Below are positions 16,944 to 26,347 of a stretch of 64,000 bases of DNA, in pieces (the first letter of the stretch is position 1; every line of letters starts with the position of its first letter). This stretch comes from Salinibacter grassmerensis (GTDB lineage Bacteria; Bacteroidota; Rhodothermia; Rhodothermales; Salinibacteraceae), in assembly GCF_947077765.1 (NCBI RefSeq), contig NZ_CAMTTF010000002.1:1-64000 (forward strand), written 5' to 3'. The notes beneath the pieces are model-generated. The model ran no database searches and was not told the origin of the DNA. It saw only the letters and a program-made list of their open reading frames with translations. Both the position numbers and the translations under genes were made by a program.

Positions 16944-17858
16944 TTAGAAGTGGCCCACCTCCGAGGCATATGTCGATGCGTCCTGGGCGACCGTCATCAT
17001 GAGATCGTCGACCCTCGACGCAGAAGAGTCCTCAGAGGTCCCCAGCGACGCGGCGAAGTCTTCGGCGAGGTCCCGGCGGGCAAGGTCGCCCCCGTTCCGG
17101 ATGGACACCCCAAGCATCTTGCTGGCCGACTCCGGCTCGTCATCCGGGTTGGCGGCGATCTGGAGCACCGAGCAAACCCGCTCCGGCAGTTCCCAGTGGT
17201 CGGCTGCCTGCGGGGCGAGGGTGCGGTAGTTCTCGCCGAAGGCGTGGGCCTCGGCCTCGGTGTCGGGAAGGGGCATCGTACCCGCCTCGGCCAGCGTTGC
17301 GTATCGGTCCGGCTGGACGTGGAGCAGGACGAGGCGCCCCATCGCGTGAATGAAACCGGCCGAGAAGGCAAGCCGGGTCCAGTCCTCCTCCACGTCCAGG
17401 GCTTTCGTAAGCCCCTGTGCGAACCGACCGGTGAAGACGGCCGAGTGGGCGATTTGGCGGAGCAGGGCGGAATGGGAGTCGAAGTGATCCCGGAGCTCCT
17501 CAACCCCCTCAATCATGACGATCGAGGAGACCTCGACGAACCCGAGGAGGCGAACCGCACGGTCGATGCTCTCGACCTCCCGGCGGAGGCCGTGGTACGG
17601 GGAGTTGACGCGCCGGAGCACGTTGAGGGAGACGGACGGATCGCGTTCCACGATGTCAATGAGTGGACCAGGGTCCGTCTGGCCAGAGGCGATGAATTCT
17701 TCCACCTTCGAAATGGTGGACGGGAGGGTCGGAAACGTGAGCGTAAGGCCCTGTTTTTGCACGGACTGAGTGCGGAATTGATGAACCGACTGGGCGGAAA
17801 GGAGCCTGTGGTGCCCATCCAGATCAGCCGCCGGCATGAGCGCGGATGGCGCCGGCAT
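16944..17858 (-). CDS. HDOD-domain signalling protein
   Basis: A 304-residue protein with an HDOD domain (about residues 40-240). Features are LTFPTLPSTISKVEEFIASG, LIDIVERDPSVSLNVLRRVN, SPYHG, IDRAVRLLGFVEVSSIVMIE, FIHAMGRLVLLHVQPD and HWELPERVCSVLQ. HDOD proteins are catalytically inactive relatives of HD phosphohydrolases, often tied to chemotaxis, motility and second-messenger signalling. The gene faces the fliA end of the flagellar operon and has its own sigma-28-like promoter at 17899-17925. That supports membership of the motility regulon. An AAAGGAG ribosome-binding-like sequence lies about 28 bp before the chosen ATG, so the exact start is uncertain. Confidence 0.88.
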   Translation of the reverse strand: MPAPSALMPAADLDGHHRLLSAQSVHQFRTQSVQKQGLTLTFPTLPSTISKVEEFIASGQTDPGPLIDIVERDPSVSLNVLRRVNSPYHGLRREVESIDRAVRLLGFVEVSSIVMIEGVEELRDHFDSHSALLRQIAHSAVFTGRFAQGLTKALDVEEDWTRLAFSAGFIHAMGRLVLLHVQPDRYATLAEAGTMPLPDTEAEAHAFGENYRTLAPQAADHWELPERVCSVLQIAANPDDEPESASKMLGVSIRNGGDLARRDLAEDFAASLGTSEDSSASRVDDLMMTVAQDASTYASEVGHF

Positions 17859-17898
17859 CTGGAGCAGATGGACGAAATAAAAGCTCCTTTGTAATCGG

Positions 17899-17925
17899 TT
17901 ATCGACACGTGCCGGCCCATCTTAA
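17899..17925 (-). promoter_or_regulatory. Sigma-28 (FliA)-type promoter for HDOD gene
   Basis: Read on the minus strand: TTAA (17922-17925), a 15-bp spacer, GTCGATAA (17899-17906). Seven of eight -10 bases match GCCGATAA, and spacing and -35 are the same as in the promoter at 314-340. The predicted transcript start is near 17892, ahead of the HDOD gene starting at 17858. Confidence 0.6.
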
Positions 17926-18056
17926 ACCTGCACTTCTAGGGTCTCAGATGAAGCGGCTTTCCGTGTCCGTGCAGTCGGCCGTGTGCCCCCTCCGTGCCGA
18001 ATCCGAATCAGTGTGCCCCCACGATCAAGTCGTTGTACTGTAGAGCCGGGCATGCG

Positions 18057-18392
18057 TCATCCCTGAAAAAGACGCTTCTGCTCAAGCACGCGACGGTCGG
18101 CGGTCACGTGGTCGCCGTGTTCGGGGCCTGCCTCCTGCAACGCATCGGCATGCTCGTCAAAGTATGCCTGCAGGGCGTCGCGGTCGCGCACCTGATACTG
18201 TACGGTCCAGGCGCGCTCACCGGTCGGCTCGTCGGGGGCCGGCGCCGTGCTGCCGTCGTCGCTGGTGGCGTACCAGACGGCCGCCTCAAACCCGTCGAGC
18301 TCGAGCATCTCCCGAATGTGCTCGCGCAGCCACGAGCTGTAGCGTGGTGCGGTCTCGCCGTCGACGGTCAGGTTTACTTCGTAGAGGAGCAT
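18057..18392 (-). CDS. DUF4286 family protein
   Basis: A 111-residue small cytoplasmic protein. The N-terminus MLLYEVNLTVDGETAPRYSS, WLREHIREMLELDGFEAAVW, TVQYQVRDRDALQAYFDEHA and the His/Lys-containing end match the DUF4286 pattern, a ferredoxin-like alpha/beta fold common in Bacteroidota, of unknown function. ATG 18392 is chosen because homologues start with this MxxYEV motif; a longer form from 18422 is less likely. It stands alone between the HDOD and CapA-like genes. Confidence 0.8.
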   Translation of the reverse strand: MLLYEVNLTVDGETAPRYSSWLREHIREMLELDGFEAAVWYATSDDGSTAPAPDEPTGERAWTVQYQVRDRDALQAYFDEHADALQEAGPEHGDHVTADRRVLEQKRLFQG

Positions 18393-18512
18393 GGTGGGGG
18401 ACGTGAGATGAAAGAAAACCAATTGGAAGTGGGGAGTGTCAGTGCTTTAACCTAAGGGCCAGGTGGGGAAATGGCAGGTGGATCGAGCACGAAGACGGGA
18501 GCAGAGCAAGGG

Positions 18513-19445
18513 TCAGGCTTCACTGTCGAGGGTGATGCGCTGGGGCGCTGGGGGCGCGGAATGATGGAGCGTAACGTGGCACGTCTGACGGTCGCGGTCG
18601 AGGGTAATTGCACGGAACTGGGCCTGCACGACCGTGGGGGGGGTTGTCCCGGAACGGGTGAGGTCCACCTTGAGGAGGGCGCCTTCGCCGAGAACGGGAA
18701 GCTGCTTGCCGGTAACGAAGTTGCCCAGCGAGTACGCCACCAGCCGCCCGTCGTCGCGGGCCTCGAGCGGCTGGGGGAGATGCGTATGGTGACCGGTCGT
18801 CAGCGTGTAGCCTGCGGGCGGCGTCTGCTCGGGACGAGGCTCTCGCTCGTGCTCGTAGCCCCAGTGCGGGAGGGCAATGTGAAGCCCCGGCGCGTCCGGC
18901 GCTCCGGGATCGGTGCGGGCCACCCCGTCGCCCTCGTGGTTGAGCCACCAGGTCCAGGCCGTCACCGTGAGGCCGTCTGCGATCTGGAGGCGGGGGCGGT
19001 CGGTGGTGCCAAGCCAGCGCAGGCCGTGATCTTCCAGCCGCTGACAAGTTCGCCGGAGGGCGTCCGGGCCGTAGTCGGTGGCGTGGTTGTTGGCGACCGA
19101 GACGACCCATCGATCGAGGGGGCAGAGCTGAGCCAGCGCCGGGAAGATGTCCGCCTCGTGCTTCATGAGGAACGGCTTCCAGGCGCGCTCCGAGAAAATG
19201 CCCTCGAAGTTGCCCACCACGATGTCACAGTCGCCCAGGAAGCCTTGCACACCTGCCCCGAAGCGCGCCTCGCGCCCAAACAGCGGGCAAATGTCGCCGA
19301 CGAAGCCCAGCGTACAGTCCGAATCTCCCTCTCGAAGCCGCAGGTCCCGGTCGATGGACTCGGGGCGGGGCGACGGGCCGGTGAAGCGCCGCCACACCAT
19401 CGGAAAAAATTCGCCCCAGGAGTACGGGCCGAAGGGATTGTCCAT
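18513..19445 (-). CDS. CapA-like metallophosphoesterase-fold protein
   Basis: A 310-residue protein of the CapA/PgsA (poly-gamma-glutamate capsule) family. Motifs in order: TLGFVGDICP, IVVGNFEGIFSE, VVSVANNHATDYG, ALPHWGYEHEREP, TTGHHTHLPQPLE, VAYSLGNFVTG. These match the calcineurin-like metal site of CapA. No N-terminal signal or TM is evident, unlike classical CapA, so a cytoplasmic role is possible. No other capsule genes are nearby. ATG 19445 is preferred over 19511. Confidence 0.8.
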   Translation of the reverse strand: MDNPFGPYSWGEFFPMVWRRFTGPSPRPESIDRDLRLREGDSDCTLGFVGDICPLFGREARFGAGVQGFLGDCDIVVGNFEGIFSERAWKPFLMKHEADIFPALAQLCPLDRWVVSVANNHATDYGPDALRRTCQRLEDHGLRWLGTTDRPRLQIADGLTVTAWTWWLNHEGDGVARTDPGAPDAPGLHIALPHWGYEHEREPRPEQTPPAGYTLTTGHHTHLPQPLEARDDGRLVAYSLGNFVTGKQLPVLGEGALLKVDLTRSGTTPPTVVQAQFRAITLDRDRQTCHVTLHHSAPPAPQRITLDSEA

Positions 19446-19768
19446 AAAGGGAGCGATCCGAGAAGAGAGGTGGATGTGCTTCTGGTTGCTGGTGGAGAAC
19501 GCCAGCAGCAACGACGTGAGAGAGTACGCTGGGGGGCGGCCCGAAGAGGCCCGCGCCCCCGACCGTAGTCTCTACACCGGGGCGAGCGGATTACGTGGGG
19601 GGGTGGGCTCGCCCAGGCGACAGGCCGGTGTCCCGGCGTGGATATCGGTCTTCTAAGGCCGGTGGCGGTCGAACAGAGCCCGCCCGCTTGGCCGCGCGCT
19701 GGGGAGGGGGACTGGCCGGCACTGGTGAGGCGCCGGAGTGACGAGATTCGGGAGGCAACAGCCCCCGT
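19446..19768. other. Non-coding spacer between capA-like gene and miaB
   Basis: About 320 bp upstream of the CapA-like gene and downstream of miaB, both minus strand. I see no credible gene. A 7-bp-arm inverted repeat (GTTGCTG ... CAGCAAC, 19485-19512) lies in the 5' leader of the CapA-like gene. No convincing promoter or terminator was recognised. Confidence 0.5.
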
Positions 19769-21280
19769 CTACGCGACGGCCGGGGTCGTCGTGATCGAGT
19801 TGGTCCGCGCCGCTGCCTCCAGTGTGGTCGTTTCGAGGGCGGTGCCCAGGAGCGTGCTGGAGGTGCAGTCGTCGATGCGGACCTTCACATAGTCGCCCTT
19901 CTCATAGTCCTCGCGGTCGAAGACGACGCCCTTGTTCGTGTCCGCCCGCCCGAAGAACTGCTCGTCGCTCTTCTTGCTGGTGCCCTCCACGAGCACAGTG
20001 TGCACGCGCCCAATCTCCGCCTCGTTGCTCTCCTTCGCGTGCTGGTTCTGCAGCTCGATGATCTCCTCCAGGCGACGCTGCTTCGTGTCTTCGGGCACGT
20101 CGTCCTCGTACTTGCGCGCAGCGTAGGTCTGGGGCCGCTCGCTGTACTTGAACATGTAGGCGTGGTCGTAGCGCACCTGCTCCATCAGCGAGAGGGTGTC
20201 CTCGTGCTGCGCCTCCGTCTCGCCGCAGAAGCCGGCGATGAGGTCGGTCGAGAGGGAGACGCCGGGGCACAGCTCCTTCGCCCGCTCCGTGAGTGCCAGG
20301 TACTCCTCGCGGGTGTAGGTGCGGCGCATGCGATCGAGCACCTCCGTGTTGCCGTGCTGCACCGGCAGGTGGATGTAGTTGCAGACATTGGGACGGTCGC
20401 GGTGCACCCTCAGCAGCTCGTCGGTGCAGTCCTTCGGGTGGCTCGTGGAGTAGCGGACGCGCATCTCCGGCGAGACGCGGCTGACGCGGTCGACGAGCTC
20501 GGCGAAGCTGACGGACGTGCCGTCCTCGTCGGTGTAGTGGTAGGAGTTGACGTTCTGGCCGAGGAGCGTCACTTCCTTGTAGCCCTCTTCGACCAACTGA
20601 GCAACTTCGGAGAGGATGGTTGTCACTGGCCGGCTCTCCTCGCGGCCCCGCGTGAAGGGCACCACGCAGAAGGTGCACATGTTGTCGCAGCCGCGCATGA
20701 TGGAGACGTAGGCGCTGACGCCGTTGGAGTCGTAGCGCACCGGCTGGATGTCCTCGTACGTCTCCTGCTTGGACAGCTCCACGTTGACGGCGGCCTGGCC
20801 GGTGGCGTCTGCCTCGTAGAGGAGCCGCGGCAGGTCGCGGTACGCGTCGGGGCCCACCACCACGTCCACCAGGTCCTCCTGCTCCAGCAGCTTCTCGCGG
20901 AGGCGCTCGGCCATGCAGCCGAGCACCCCCAGCATGAGTTCGTCGTCGCGCTTTTCCTTCTCCGAGCGCAACATGCTGAGGCGCGCGCGAATCTTCCGCT
21001 CGGCGTTTTCGCGGATGGCGCACGTGTTCAGCAGGACGACGTCCGCCGCCTCCTGGTCCCGCGTGAGGCCGTAGCCGCTGTCCTCCAGCACCGAGGCCAC
21101 GATCCCGGAGTCGTTCACGTTCATCTGGCAGCCGTAGGTCTCGATGTAGACCTGCTTGTCGCCGGCGGTGGCGTCGTAGCCGTGCTTTACGCGATCGAGG
21201 TCCTCGTCGACCTCCCCGTCGGCCTCGCGCTGCCGCACGCGCTCCTCGTCGAGGACATCGAGGTCTTCAATCGGCTCCAT
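19769..21280 (-). CDS. miaB: tRNA-2-methylthio-N6-dimethylallyladenosine synthase MiaB
   Basis: A 503-residue radical-SAM methylthiotransferase that adds a methylthio group to i6A37 of tRNAs. The N-terminal UPF0004 domain has its [4Fe-4S] cysteines at C51 (YGCQMN), C87 ([10 protein letters not shown]) and C122 (LGCMAERL). The radical SAM CxxxCxxC motif is C198-C202-C205 ([11 protein letters not shown]). The HLPVQHGN segment and a C-terminal TRAM domain are present. An about 40-residue acidic N-terminal extension precedes the catalytic domain. ATG 21280 gives the start MEPIEDLD. A structured 640-bp spacer lies upstream. Confidence 0.96.
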   Translation of the reverse strand: MEPIEDLDVLDEERVRQREADGEVDEDLDRVKHGYDATAGDKQVYIETYGCQMNVNDSGIVASVLEDSGYGLTRDQEAADVVLLNTCAIRENAERKIRARLSMLRSEKEKRDDELMLGVLGCMAERLREKLLEQEDLVDVVVGPDAYRDLPRLLYEADATGQAAVNVELSKQETYEDIQPVRYDSNGVSAYVSIMRGCDNMCTFCVVPFTRGREESRPVTTILSEVAQLVEEGYKEVTLLGQNVNSYHYTDEDGTSVSFAELVDRVSRVSPEMRVRYSTSHPKDCTDELLRVHRDRPNVCNYIHLPVQHGNTEVLDRMRRTYTREEYLALTERAKELCPGVSLSTDLIAGFCGETEAQHEDTLSLMEQVRYDHAYMFKYSERPQTYAARKYEDDVPEDTKQRRLEEIIELQNQHAKESNEAEIGRVHTVLVEGTSKKSDEQFFGRADTNKGVVFDREDYEKGDYVKVRIDDCTSSTLLGTALETTTLEAAARTNSITTTPAVA

Positions 21281-21922
21281 GGGAAAACAGGGGTTGGTGG
21301 GCGAGTGGCCGAAAAAGGGAAGAATGTTGCATTCGGGGTCCGGGCGAACGTTCCCACGAATCATCCTCGCCGGGGGAGGTCGGCTCCCCGAGGCGAGCGT
21401 GAGTGGGACCGACGAGCACGGGAGGCCCCTCGACAGGGGCGGTCGCGATCCGCCACGGCACTGAGCCATCCGGGGCCTCGGACGAGCAGTGAGGTCTTGA
21501 GCGAGCAGCCAAGCTGGTTTTCAGTAGGCCCCTCGGGGATGCAACGCCGTCCGGCCCGGTTCACTCATGTTGGGATGTTATCGAATGGGAGACGCCCCGG
21601 ACGGGAAAAAGACGAACGCGTCGGGTCGGACCTATCGTGCCGATGCGCGGAGCGTGCCGGGTTGGTAGGCTCGAATCAACGGTGTCGGACCTGCACCGCA
21701 CTTGCACCGGAACGCCCCCTGGTCGCAACAATCTCGCACTGAGCTTCGCCCTGACCTGGGCTGGTGGGCCTCTGGAAGAGAATTTGCGTTGTCTCGTCCC
21801 GACCACGCCGCTTCGAACCGGTTGTTCGAGACACGGCGACTTCCCTTTAATCGACGTTAATAAGAAACCTACAGTCCCGCCATAAATTTCAGGAATATAT
21901 TCTTATTGTACGATCTAATTTA
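21281..21922. other. Long non-coding divergent spacer, miaB / histidine kinase, with strong hairpins
   Basis: 640 bp without a credible gene. On the miaB side there are strong potential stems: 21367-21398 (CTCGCC-g-GGGGAG, loop GTCGG, CTCCCC-ga-GGCGAG) and 21425-21440 (GCCCCT-CGAC-AGGGGC), plus the palindrome GAACGTTC at 21346-21353. The kinase side (21840-21922) is markedly AT-rich, with TATATT at 21896-21901, and probably holds the kinase promoter. No tRNA-like cloverleaf was found. Confidence 0.55.
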
Positions 21923-24166
21923 ATGTGTGTCATAGCTCTCCGGCTCTACGAGCTTTTTCGGCCCGAAGATGAGTTTTTCTCGCGGCGGCACAGGTCGCAG
22001 GTACAGATATACCGCCTGCTGTCCCTGCTCGGGCCGATATTGCTTCTCGTACACGGAGCGGTTCACCGGACCGCGAATCCGGGGACCCATGATCCCCTGT
22101 GGCTTCGGCTCTCCTTCGTGGGGGTCCTGCTCCTTCTTTTTTTCGCATCTACCTTCTCCGCGTCGGTCCGCCGCTGGTACGTCGAAGTGTCCTGGGGGGT
22201 ATTGGGAACGGTCATGGCCTGGACCGTCACGCTTGCCACACTGAACCAATTCAGTGGGGAGTATTCACTGAGTGTCCTGTTCGTCTACGCTCTCTTCGGA
22301 GGGATCGTGATTCTCGGCGCCGACTCGATGGCCCCGGTCCTTTCGTTTCTGGCGGTGGGTCTTGCTCTGCTCGGCGCAGGGGTGTGGGCCGCACCCGTCC
22401 TCGAAACAAGCCCGCTCGTGCTGGGGAGCGGCATGGTCGACCTGGCCCTTTTCGAAACGGCGGCCCACTGGTGGGGGCTGTCGATGCGCGAGAGCCTCAA
22501 GACACAACAGGACGACCTGCGTCGGTCTCGGGATCAGCAGCGACAAATGATCGAGCAGCTCCCGATGGAAATGGCCATCTTCGACCCGGAGGCGCGGTTC
22601 CAGTACGTCAACGAGCAAGCCGTCGGGGACCCGGCGGTGCGAGAGCAGTTGGTCGGTCACACCAACGAGGAGTACTATCGTCGGCGCAACCTGGACGTGG
22701 AAGTGGGCCGGAAGCGGGACGAATCGATCCGGGAAGTGGTCCAGACCAAGGAGGTCGACCGGGTGCAGGAGACCATGCACACGGAACAGGGCCCCCGGCA
22801 CTACCTCCGCATCCATGTCCCGATCACGGACTCGGACGGGGAGGTGAGAAAGGTTGTAGGGTGTGGCGTAGATATCACCGAGCGTAAAGAGCGGGAGCAG
22901 GCTTCCCGTAGGCGGCAAGAGAAGGTTCGGGCCCTCTACGAAGCCACTGGTCAGCTTCTCCGGTCTGGCTCTCAGAAAGAGGTCTCCGATCGGATCCACT
23001 GGGTGCTGAAAAAGGTCTTCGACTACCCGTTCGCCCATACCGGATTCTTGGAGGACGGAATGATCGTTCCGGAGCGCACGGAGTCTGCGTCGGGGCTGTC
23101 GCTACCGGTGCCCGAAGCCCGTTCGCCGAGTAGTAACATGGTGGCTGGGCGGGCCTTGCAGTCCGGAGAGGCCGTCGTCACTGAAAACATTCAGTCGCTG
23201 GAGAACCCCATTGACTACGGAGATCTGCGCTCGGCCGCATCTGTCCCGATTGGTGGACACGGGGCCATCGTGGTGGGGAAGGCGGAGGAGGCCACGTATG
23301 GCCAGTTTGACCTTCACCTTCTGGAGATGTTGGGCGGATACGCCGCACTCATTCTCGACCGGCTCCGTCGTGAGGCCGACCTTCGAGACACGAAGGAGGA
23401 GGCCGAAGAGGCCAGTCGGCTCAAGTCAACGATGCTGGCGAACATGAGCCACGAGATCCGCACTCCCCTCACGTCGATTATTGGATTCTCCGAGGCGATC
23501 GAAGAAAAGGCGGATCTTCTTGAGAGCAGCCCTCAAGACACAAATCTGTCTACCCTGAGCCGGTTTGCGTACCTCATCGGAAAGAACGGGCGTCGTCTCC
23601 TCAACACGCTGGACAGCGTCCTGAACCTCTCGAGGCTGGAGGCGGACCGGATGGATTTGGCTACGGAACGAGTTTCGCTGGACGAACTGGCGACGAGTCT
23701 CGTCGAGGAGCTTTATCCGCAGGCCGACGAGGCGGGGGTCCACTGTGAAGTAGAGGTGGCCTCCTGCCCTGTTGTTGCCCAGGTTGACCAGGGAGGAATG
23801 CAGGTTGCCCTGCAGAACCTGATTAGCAACGCCATCACGTACACGGAGGAAGGCGGTCGTGTGCGGGTCCGGTCCTACCGGGCAGAGGGCGACGCCGTGG
23901 TCGAGGTGGAAGATACCGGCATCGGGATGGACGAGGACACTGTTGAGCGCGTCTTCGAGCCGTTTCGGCAGGCCTCTGAAGGCCTCAACCGAGAGTACGA
24001 GGGCACCGGGCTCGGTCTTTCCATCACCAAGCAGATTGTCGAAAAAATGAGCGGGGACATTGAGGTAGATACAGAAGAGGACGCCGGAACATGTATCCGC
24101 CTACGGCTTCCCCAAGCGGACCCGGAGGAGGATGCCGCCGGCTCGCCCCCCGGCGATGGGCAGTAG
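21923..24166 (+). CDS. Membrane PAS-GAF sensor histidine kinase
   Basis: A 747-residue kinase. Residues about 30-170 form six hydrophobic segments. A PAS domain (about 205-320; QLPMEMAIFDPEARFQYVNE ... VVGCGVDITERKERE) and a GAF-like domain (about 330-475; GHGAIVVGKAEEATYGQFD) follow. Next is HisKA with the phospho-acceptor H510 in MSHEIRTPL, then HATPase_c with NLISNAITYTEEGG, EDTGIGMDED and GTGLGLSITKQIVE. There is no receiver domain and no response regulator gene beside it, so it is an orphan kinase here. The ATG overlaps an AT-rich tract and shows no clear Shine-Dalgarno. Confidence 0.92.
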   Translation: MCVIALRLYELFRPEDEFFSRRHRSQVQIYRLLSLLGPILLLVHGAVHRTANPGTHDPLWLRLSFVGVLLLLFFASTFSASVRRWYVEVSWGVLGTVMAWTVTLATLNQFSGEYSLSVLFVYALFGGIVILGADSMAPVLSFLAVGLALLGAGVWAAPVLETSPLVLGSGMVDLALFETAAHWWGLSMRESLKTQQDDLRRSRDQQRQMIEQLPMEMAIFDPEARFQYVNEQAVGDPAVREQLVGHTNEEYYRRRNLDVEVGRKRDESIREVVQTKEVDRVQETMHTEQGPRHYLRIHVPITDSDGEVRKVVGCGVDITERKEREQASRRRQEKVRALYEATGQLLRSGSQKEVSDRIHWVLKKVFDYPFAHTGFLEDGMIVPERTESASGLSLPVPEARSPSSNMVAGRALQSGEAVVTENIQSLENPIDYGDLRSAASVPIGGHGAIVVGKAEEATYGQFDLHLLEMLGGYAALILDRLRREADLRDTKEEAEEASRLKSTMLANMSHEIRTPLTSIIGFSEAIEEKADLLESSPQDTNLSTLSRFAYLIGKNGRRLLNTLDSVLNLSRLEADRMDLATERVSLDELATSLVEELYPQADEAGVHCEVEVASCPVVAQVDQGGMQVALQNLISNAITYTEEGGRVRVRSYRAEGDAVVEVEDTGIGMDEDTVERVFEPFRQASEGLNREYEGTGLGLSITKQIVEKMSGDIEVDTEEDAGTCIRLRLPQADPEEDAAGSPPGDGQ

Positions 24167-24233
24167 CATTGTGGCGGTCGCGCTGGCCGGCCGCGCCCAC
24201 GAGAGGCGTCTGAGCCGGGGTGAGGTGGGGGCG

Positions 24234-24252
24234 CCGCGAACGATTCTCGCGG
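24234..24252 (+). terminator. Hairpin after histidine kinase
   Basis: CCGCGA-ACGATTC-TCGCGG, a perfect 6-bp stem in the 176-bp spacer between the kinase and the DUF58 gene. There is no U-tract, so function as a terminator is tentative. Confidence 0.35.
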
Positions 24253-24342
24253 GGAAAAGCTACAACAGAGTGTTGCTTGACGTCTCCCGGACGTGGCCTC
24301 GCCGCCCCGGCGTCGTGTGTGTCCCCTGACGTGCCCTCCGCC

Positions 24343-25218
24343 ATGATTCCCGACGAGCTCTTTGAAAAGATCCGTCGCCTGGAGGTGCGCACCCGCGGCC
24401 GGGTCGAAAGCATTTTCCGGGGCGAGTACCAGTCGGCCTTTCAGGGACGTGGAATTGAGTTTGCGGAGGTGCGGCCCTACCAGGTGGGCGACGACATCCG
24501 CAACATCGACTGGAACGTGTCGGCCCGGATGGACGACACCTACGTGAAGGTGTACGAGGAGGAGCGGGAGCAGACCGTCATGTTGTGCGTCGACGTGTCG
24601 GGGTCGGAGAACTTCGGCTCGCACGGCAAACTGAAGCGGGAGGTGGCCGCAGAAATCTGCGCGGTGATTGCCTTCAGCGCCATCCAGAACAACGACACGG
24701 TGGGCCTGCTTCTGTTTTCCGACGAAACGGAGCGGTTTGTGCGGCCGGGGTCGGGGCGGCGTCACGTGCTTCGGTGCGTCCGCGAGCTGTTTACGGCCGA
24801 GCCGGCCTCCATCGGGACGGACATCGGCGGGGCCCTCCGGCGTGTGCTCCGCATTCTACAGCGCCGGTCGATCCTCGTACTGGTGAGCGACTTCTTTGAC
24901 GCCGACTACGACTCGATGCTGCGGGCCGCCGGACAGCGCCACGATACCATCGGAATTGAGCTCCAGGACCCCCGCGAAGAGGAACTGCCCCCGGTGGGCT
25001 TAGTTGATCTGACCGACGCCGAGACCGGGGAGACGGTGACGGTAGACACCCGCGATCCGGCGGCGCGAAAGGCCATTGAGGCCTCGGCGCGGGCGCGCCG
25101 GGAGCGTACCCGCGAGATCCTTCGGCGGGCCGGGGTTGGGCACGTCATCGTGCAGACCGACGCCGACTACCTGGAGCCCCTTATCGCATTCTTTCGGGGG
25201 CGTGCCCGACGGGGATAG
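24343..25218 (+). CDS. DUF58 domain protein (Bat operon, von Willebrand A-like)
   Basis: A 291-residue protein. The N-terminal DUF58 signature runs RGEYQSAFQGRGIEFAEVRP, YQVGDDIRNIDWNVSAR and VKVYEEERE. A vWA-like domain follows with the MIDAS start CVDVSGSENFG and later LVLVSDFFDADYD. DUF58 proteins normally sit next to a MoxR AAA+ ATPase and the Bat proteins and are thought to take part in MoxR-dependent assembly. Here no MoxR is adjacent; the upstream neighbour is the histidine kinase. The next gene starts 3 bp after the stop. Confidence 0.9.
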   Translation: MIPDELFEKIRRLEVRTRGRVESIFRGEYQSAFQGRGIEFAEVRPYQVGDDIRNIDWNVSARMDDTYVKVYEEEREQTVMLCVDVSGSENFGSHGKLKREVAAEICAVIAFSAIQNNDTVGLLLFSDETERFVRPGSGRRHVLRCVRELFTAEPASIGTDIGGALRRVLRILQRRSILVLVSDFFDADYDSMLRAAGQRHDTIGIELQDPREEELPPVGLVDLTDAETGETVTVDTRDPAARKAIEASARARRERTREILRRAGVGHVIVQTDADYLEPLIAFFRGRARRG

Positions 25219-25220
25219 CA

Positions 25221-26255
25221 ATGGGGCGCGCCCGTCCGTTGACCGACTCGGGACGTATGCAGCGACGGATGCGAGGGTGGACACGGACCGGGCCCCAGCT
25301 TCTTTTGCTTTTGAGTCTGCTCTGCGCGTGTGCGCGTTCCGTGGGGGCCCAGCCTGAGCCCCGCGTCGAGGTCCGCGTGTCGGCCGACAGCGTAAAAGTC
25401 GGCGAGCGATTCACGCTGACTCTGGCGGCCACGCGCGCCGCGGACCGTGACGTGACGTTTCCGAGCGTGGACGCCGGGCCGGCCGTCTTCGGAGACCTGC
25501 ATCCGGTTCGACGGCAGGCGGTCCGGACGCGCCGCTCGTCGAGCGCCCGTCGGGTCGACAGCGTGGCCTACGAGGTGACCACCTTTGCCCTCAACTCGGC
25601 CCGCGTGCCCGTCCTGCCCGTTCGTCTTGTGTCGGGGGGCGACACGACGGTCGTCGGCAGCCCGCCCCGCACGGTGCCGGTCGTGTCGGTCGTGGGGCCC
25701 GACGCGAAGGCGCTGCGTACCCCGGCCGCGCTCGCACACTTTCCGCGGCCGGCCTGGGTGTGGGGGCTGCTTGGTCTCTTCACTGCGGCCGTCCTCGGCG
25801 GGGGGGCGTACGGATGGTGGCGCTGGCGAACCCAGGACGCGACTGGAACCGACGATCCCGAGCCGGAGCGTGCCTACGAGGCGGCGTCGGCGCAGCTCCG
25901 GCGTCTGGAGCGGCGCCACCCGTCCGGGCACGAGGCCGCCAAGGCCTTCTACGTGGACCTCACTGAGGCCCTGCGCGTCTATTTGGTGCGTCGCGTCGGC
26001 GTCCCGGCCCTGGAGCAAACCACCGCCGAGGTGGTGGCGGCGCTCCGCCGTCGGCCCGAGGTGCAAGAGGAAACCATTCAGCGCCTCCAGGCCGTGCTGG
26101 AGCAGGCCGACCTCGTCAAGTTCGCCGATGCCCAGCCCCCACCGGCGGAGAGCCGGTCCGTCCTCGGCGACGCGCAGGACGCGCTCGACGCCCTCGAAGC
26201 CACACGGCGTCGGGAAGAAGCGCGGGCAACAGACGACGCATCGTCCTCCGCGTAA
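25221..26255 (+). CDS. BatD-like membrane protein
   Basis: A 344-residue protein. A signal peptide/TM (LLLLLSLLCACARSVGAQ) is followed by a short BatD-like beta domain (VEVRVSADSVKVGERFTLTL). A TM lies near residue 180 (AWVWGLLGLFTAAVLGGGAY). The helical cytoplasmic tail has KAFYVDLTEALRVYLVRRVG, a pattern shared with the C-terminal part of full-length BatD and DUF4381 proteins. It is tightly spaced after the DUF58 gene. The operon encodes a second, full-length BatD at 30695-32548. ATG 25257 is an alternative start. Confidence 0.75.
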   Translation: MGRARPLTDSGRMQRRMRGWTRTGPQLLLLLSLLCACARSVGAQPEPRVEVRVSADSVKVGERFTLTLAATRAADRDVTFPSVDAGPAVFGDLHPVRRQAVRTRRSSSARRVDSVAYEVTTFALNSARVPVLPVRLVSGGDTTVVGSPPRTVPVVSVVGPDAKALRTPAALAHFPRPAWVWGLLGLFTAAVLGGGAYGWWRWRTQDATGTDDPEPERAYEAASAQLRRLERRHPSGHEAAKAFYVDLTEALRVYLVRRVGVPALEQTTAEVVAALRRRPEVQEETIQRLQAVLEQADLVKFADAQPPPAESRSVLGDAQDALDALEATRRREEARATDDASSSA

Positions 26256-26347
26256 GCGCCCGACGTGTCATTTCCGCGCGATGCCTACCCTTTGCTCGTG
26301 CGGAGCGCTCCCTGAGCTGGTTCTCTGCATTCCCCCTTGCGCCGCCC

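Noticed and set aside
21662-21682. TCGAATC resembling a tRNA T-loop
   Set aside because: No acceptor, D or anticodon stems could be built around it.
20000-21742. A 580-codon frame antisense to miaB
   Set aside because: miaB has all catalytic cysteines and a TRAM domain; the opposite frame shows no protein features.
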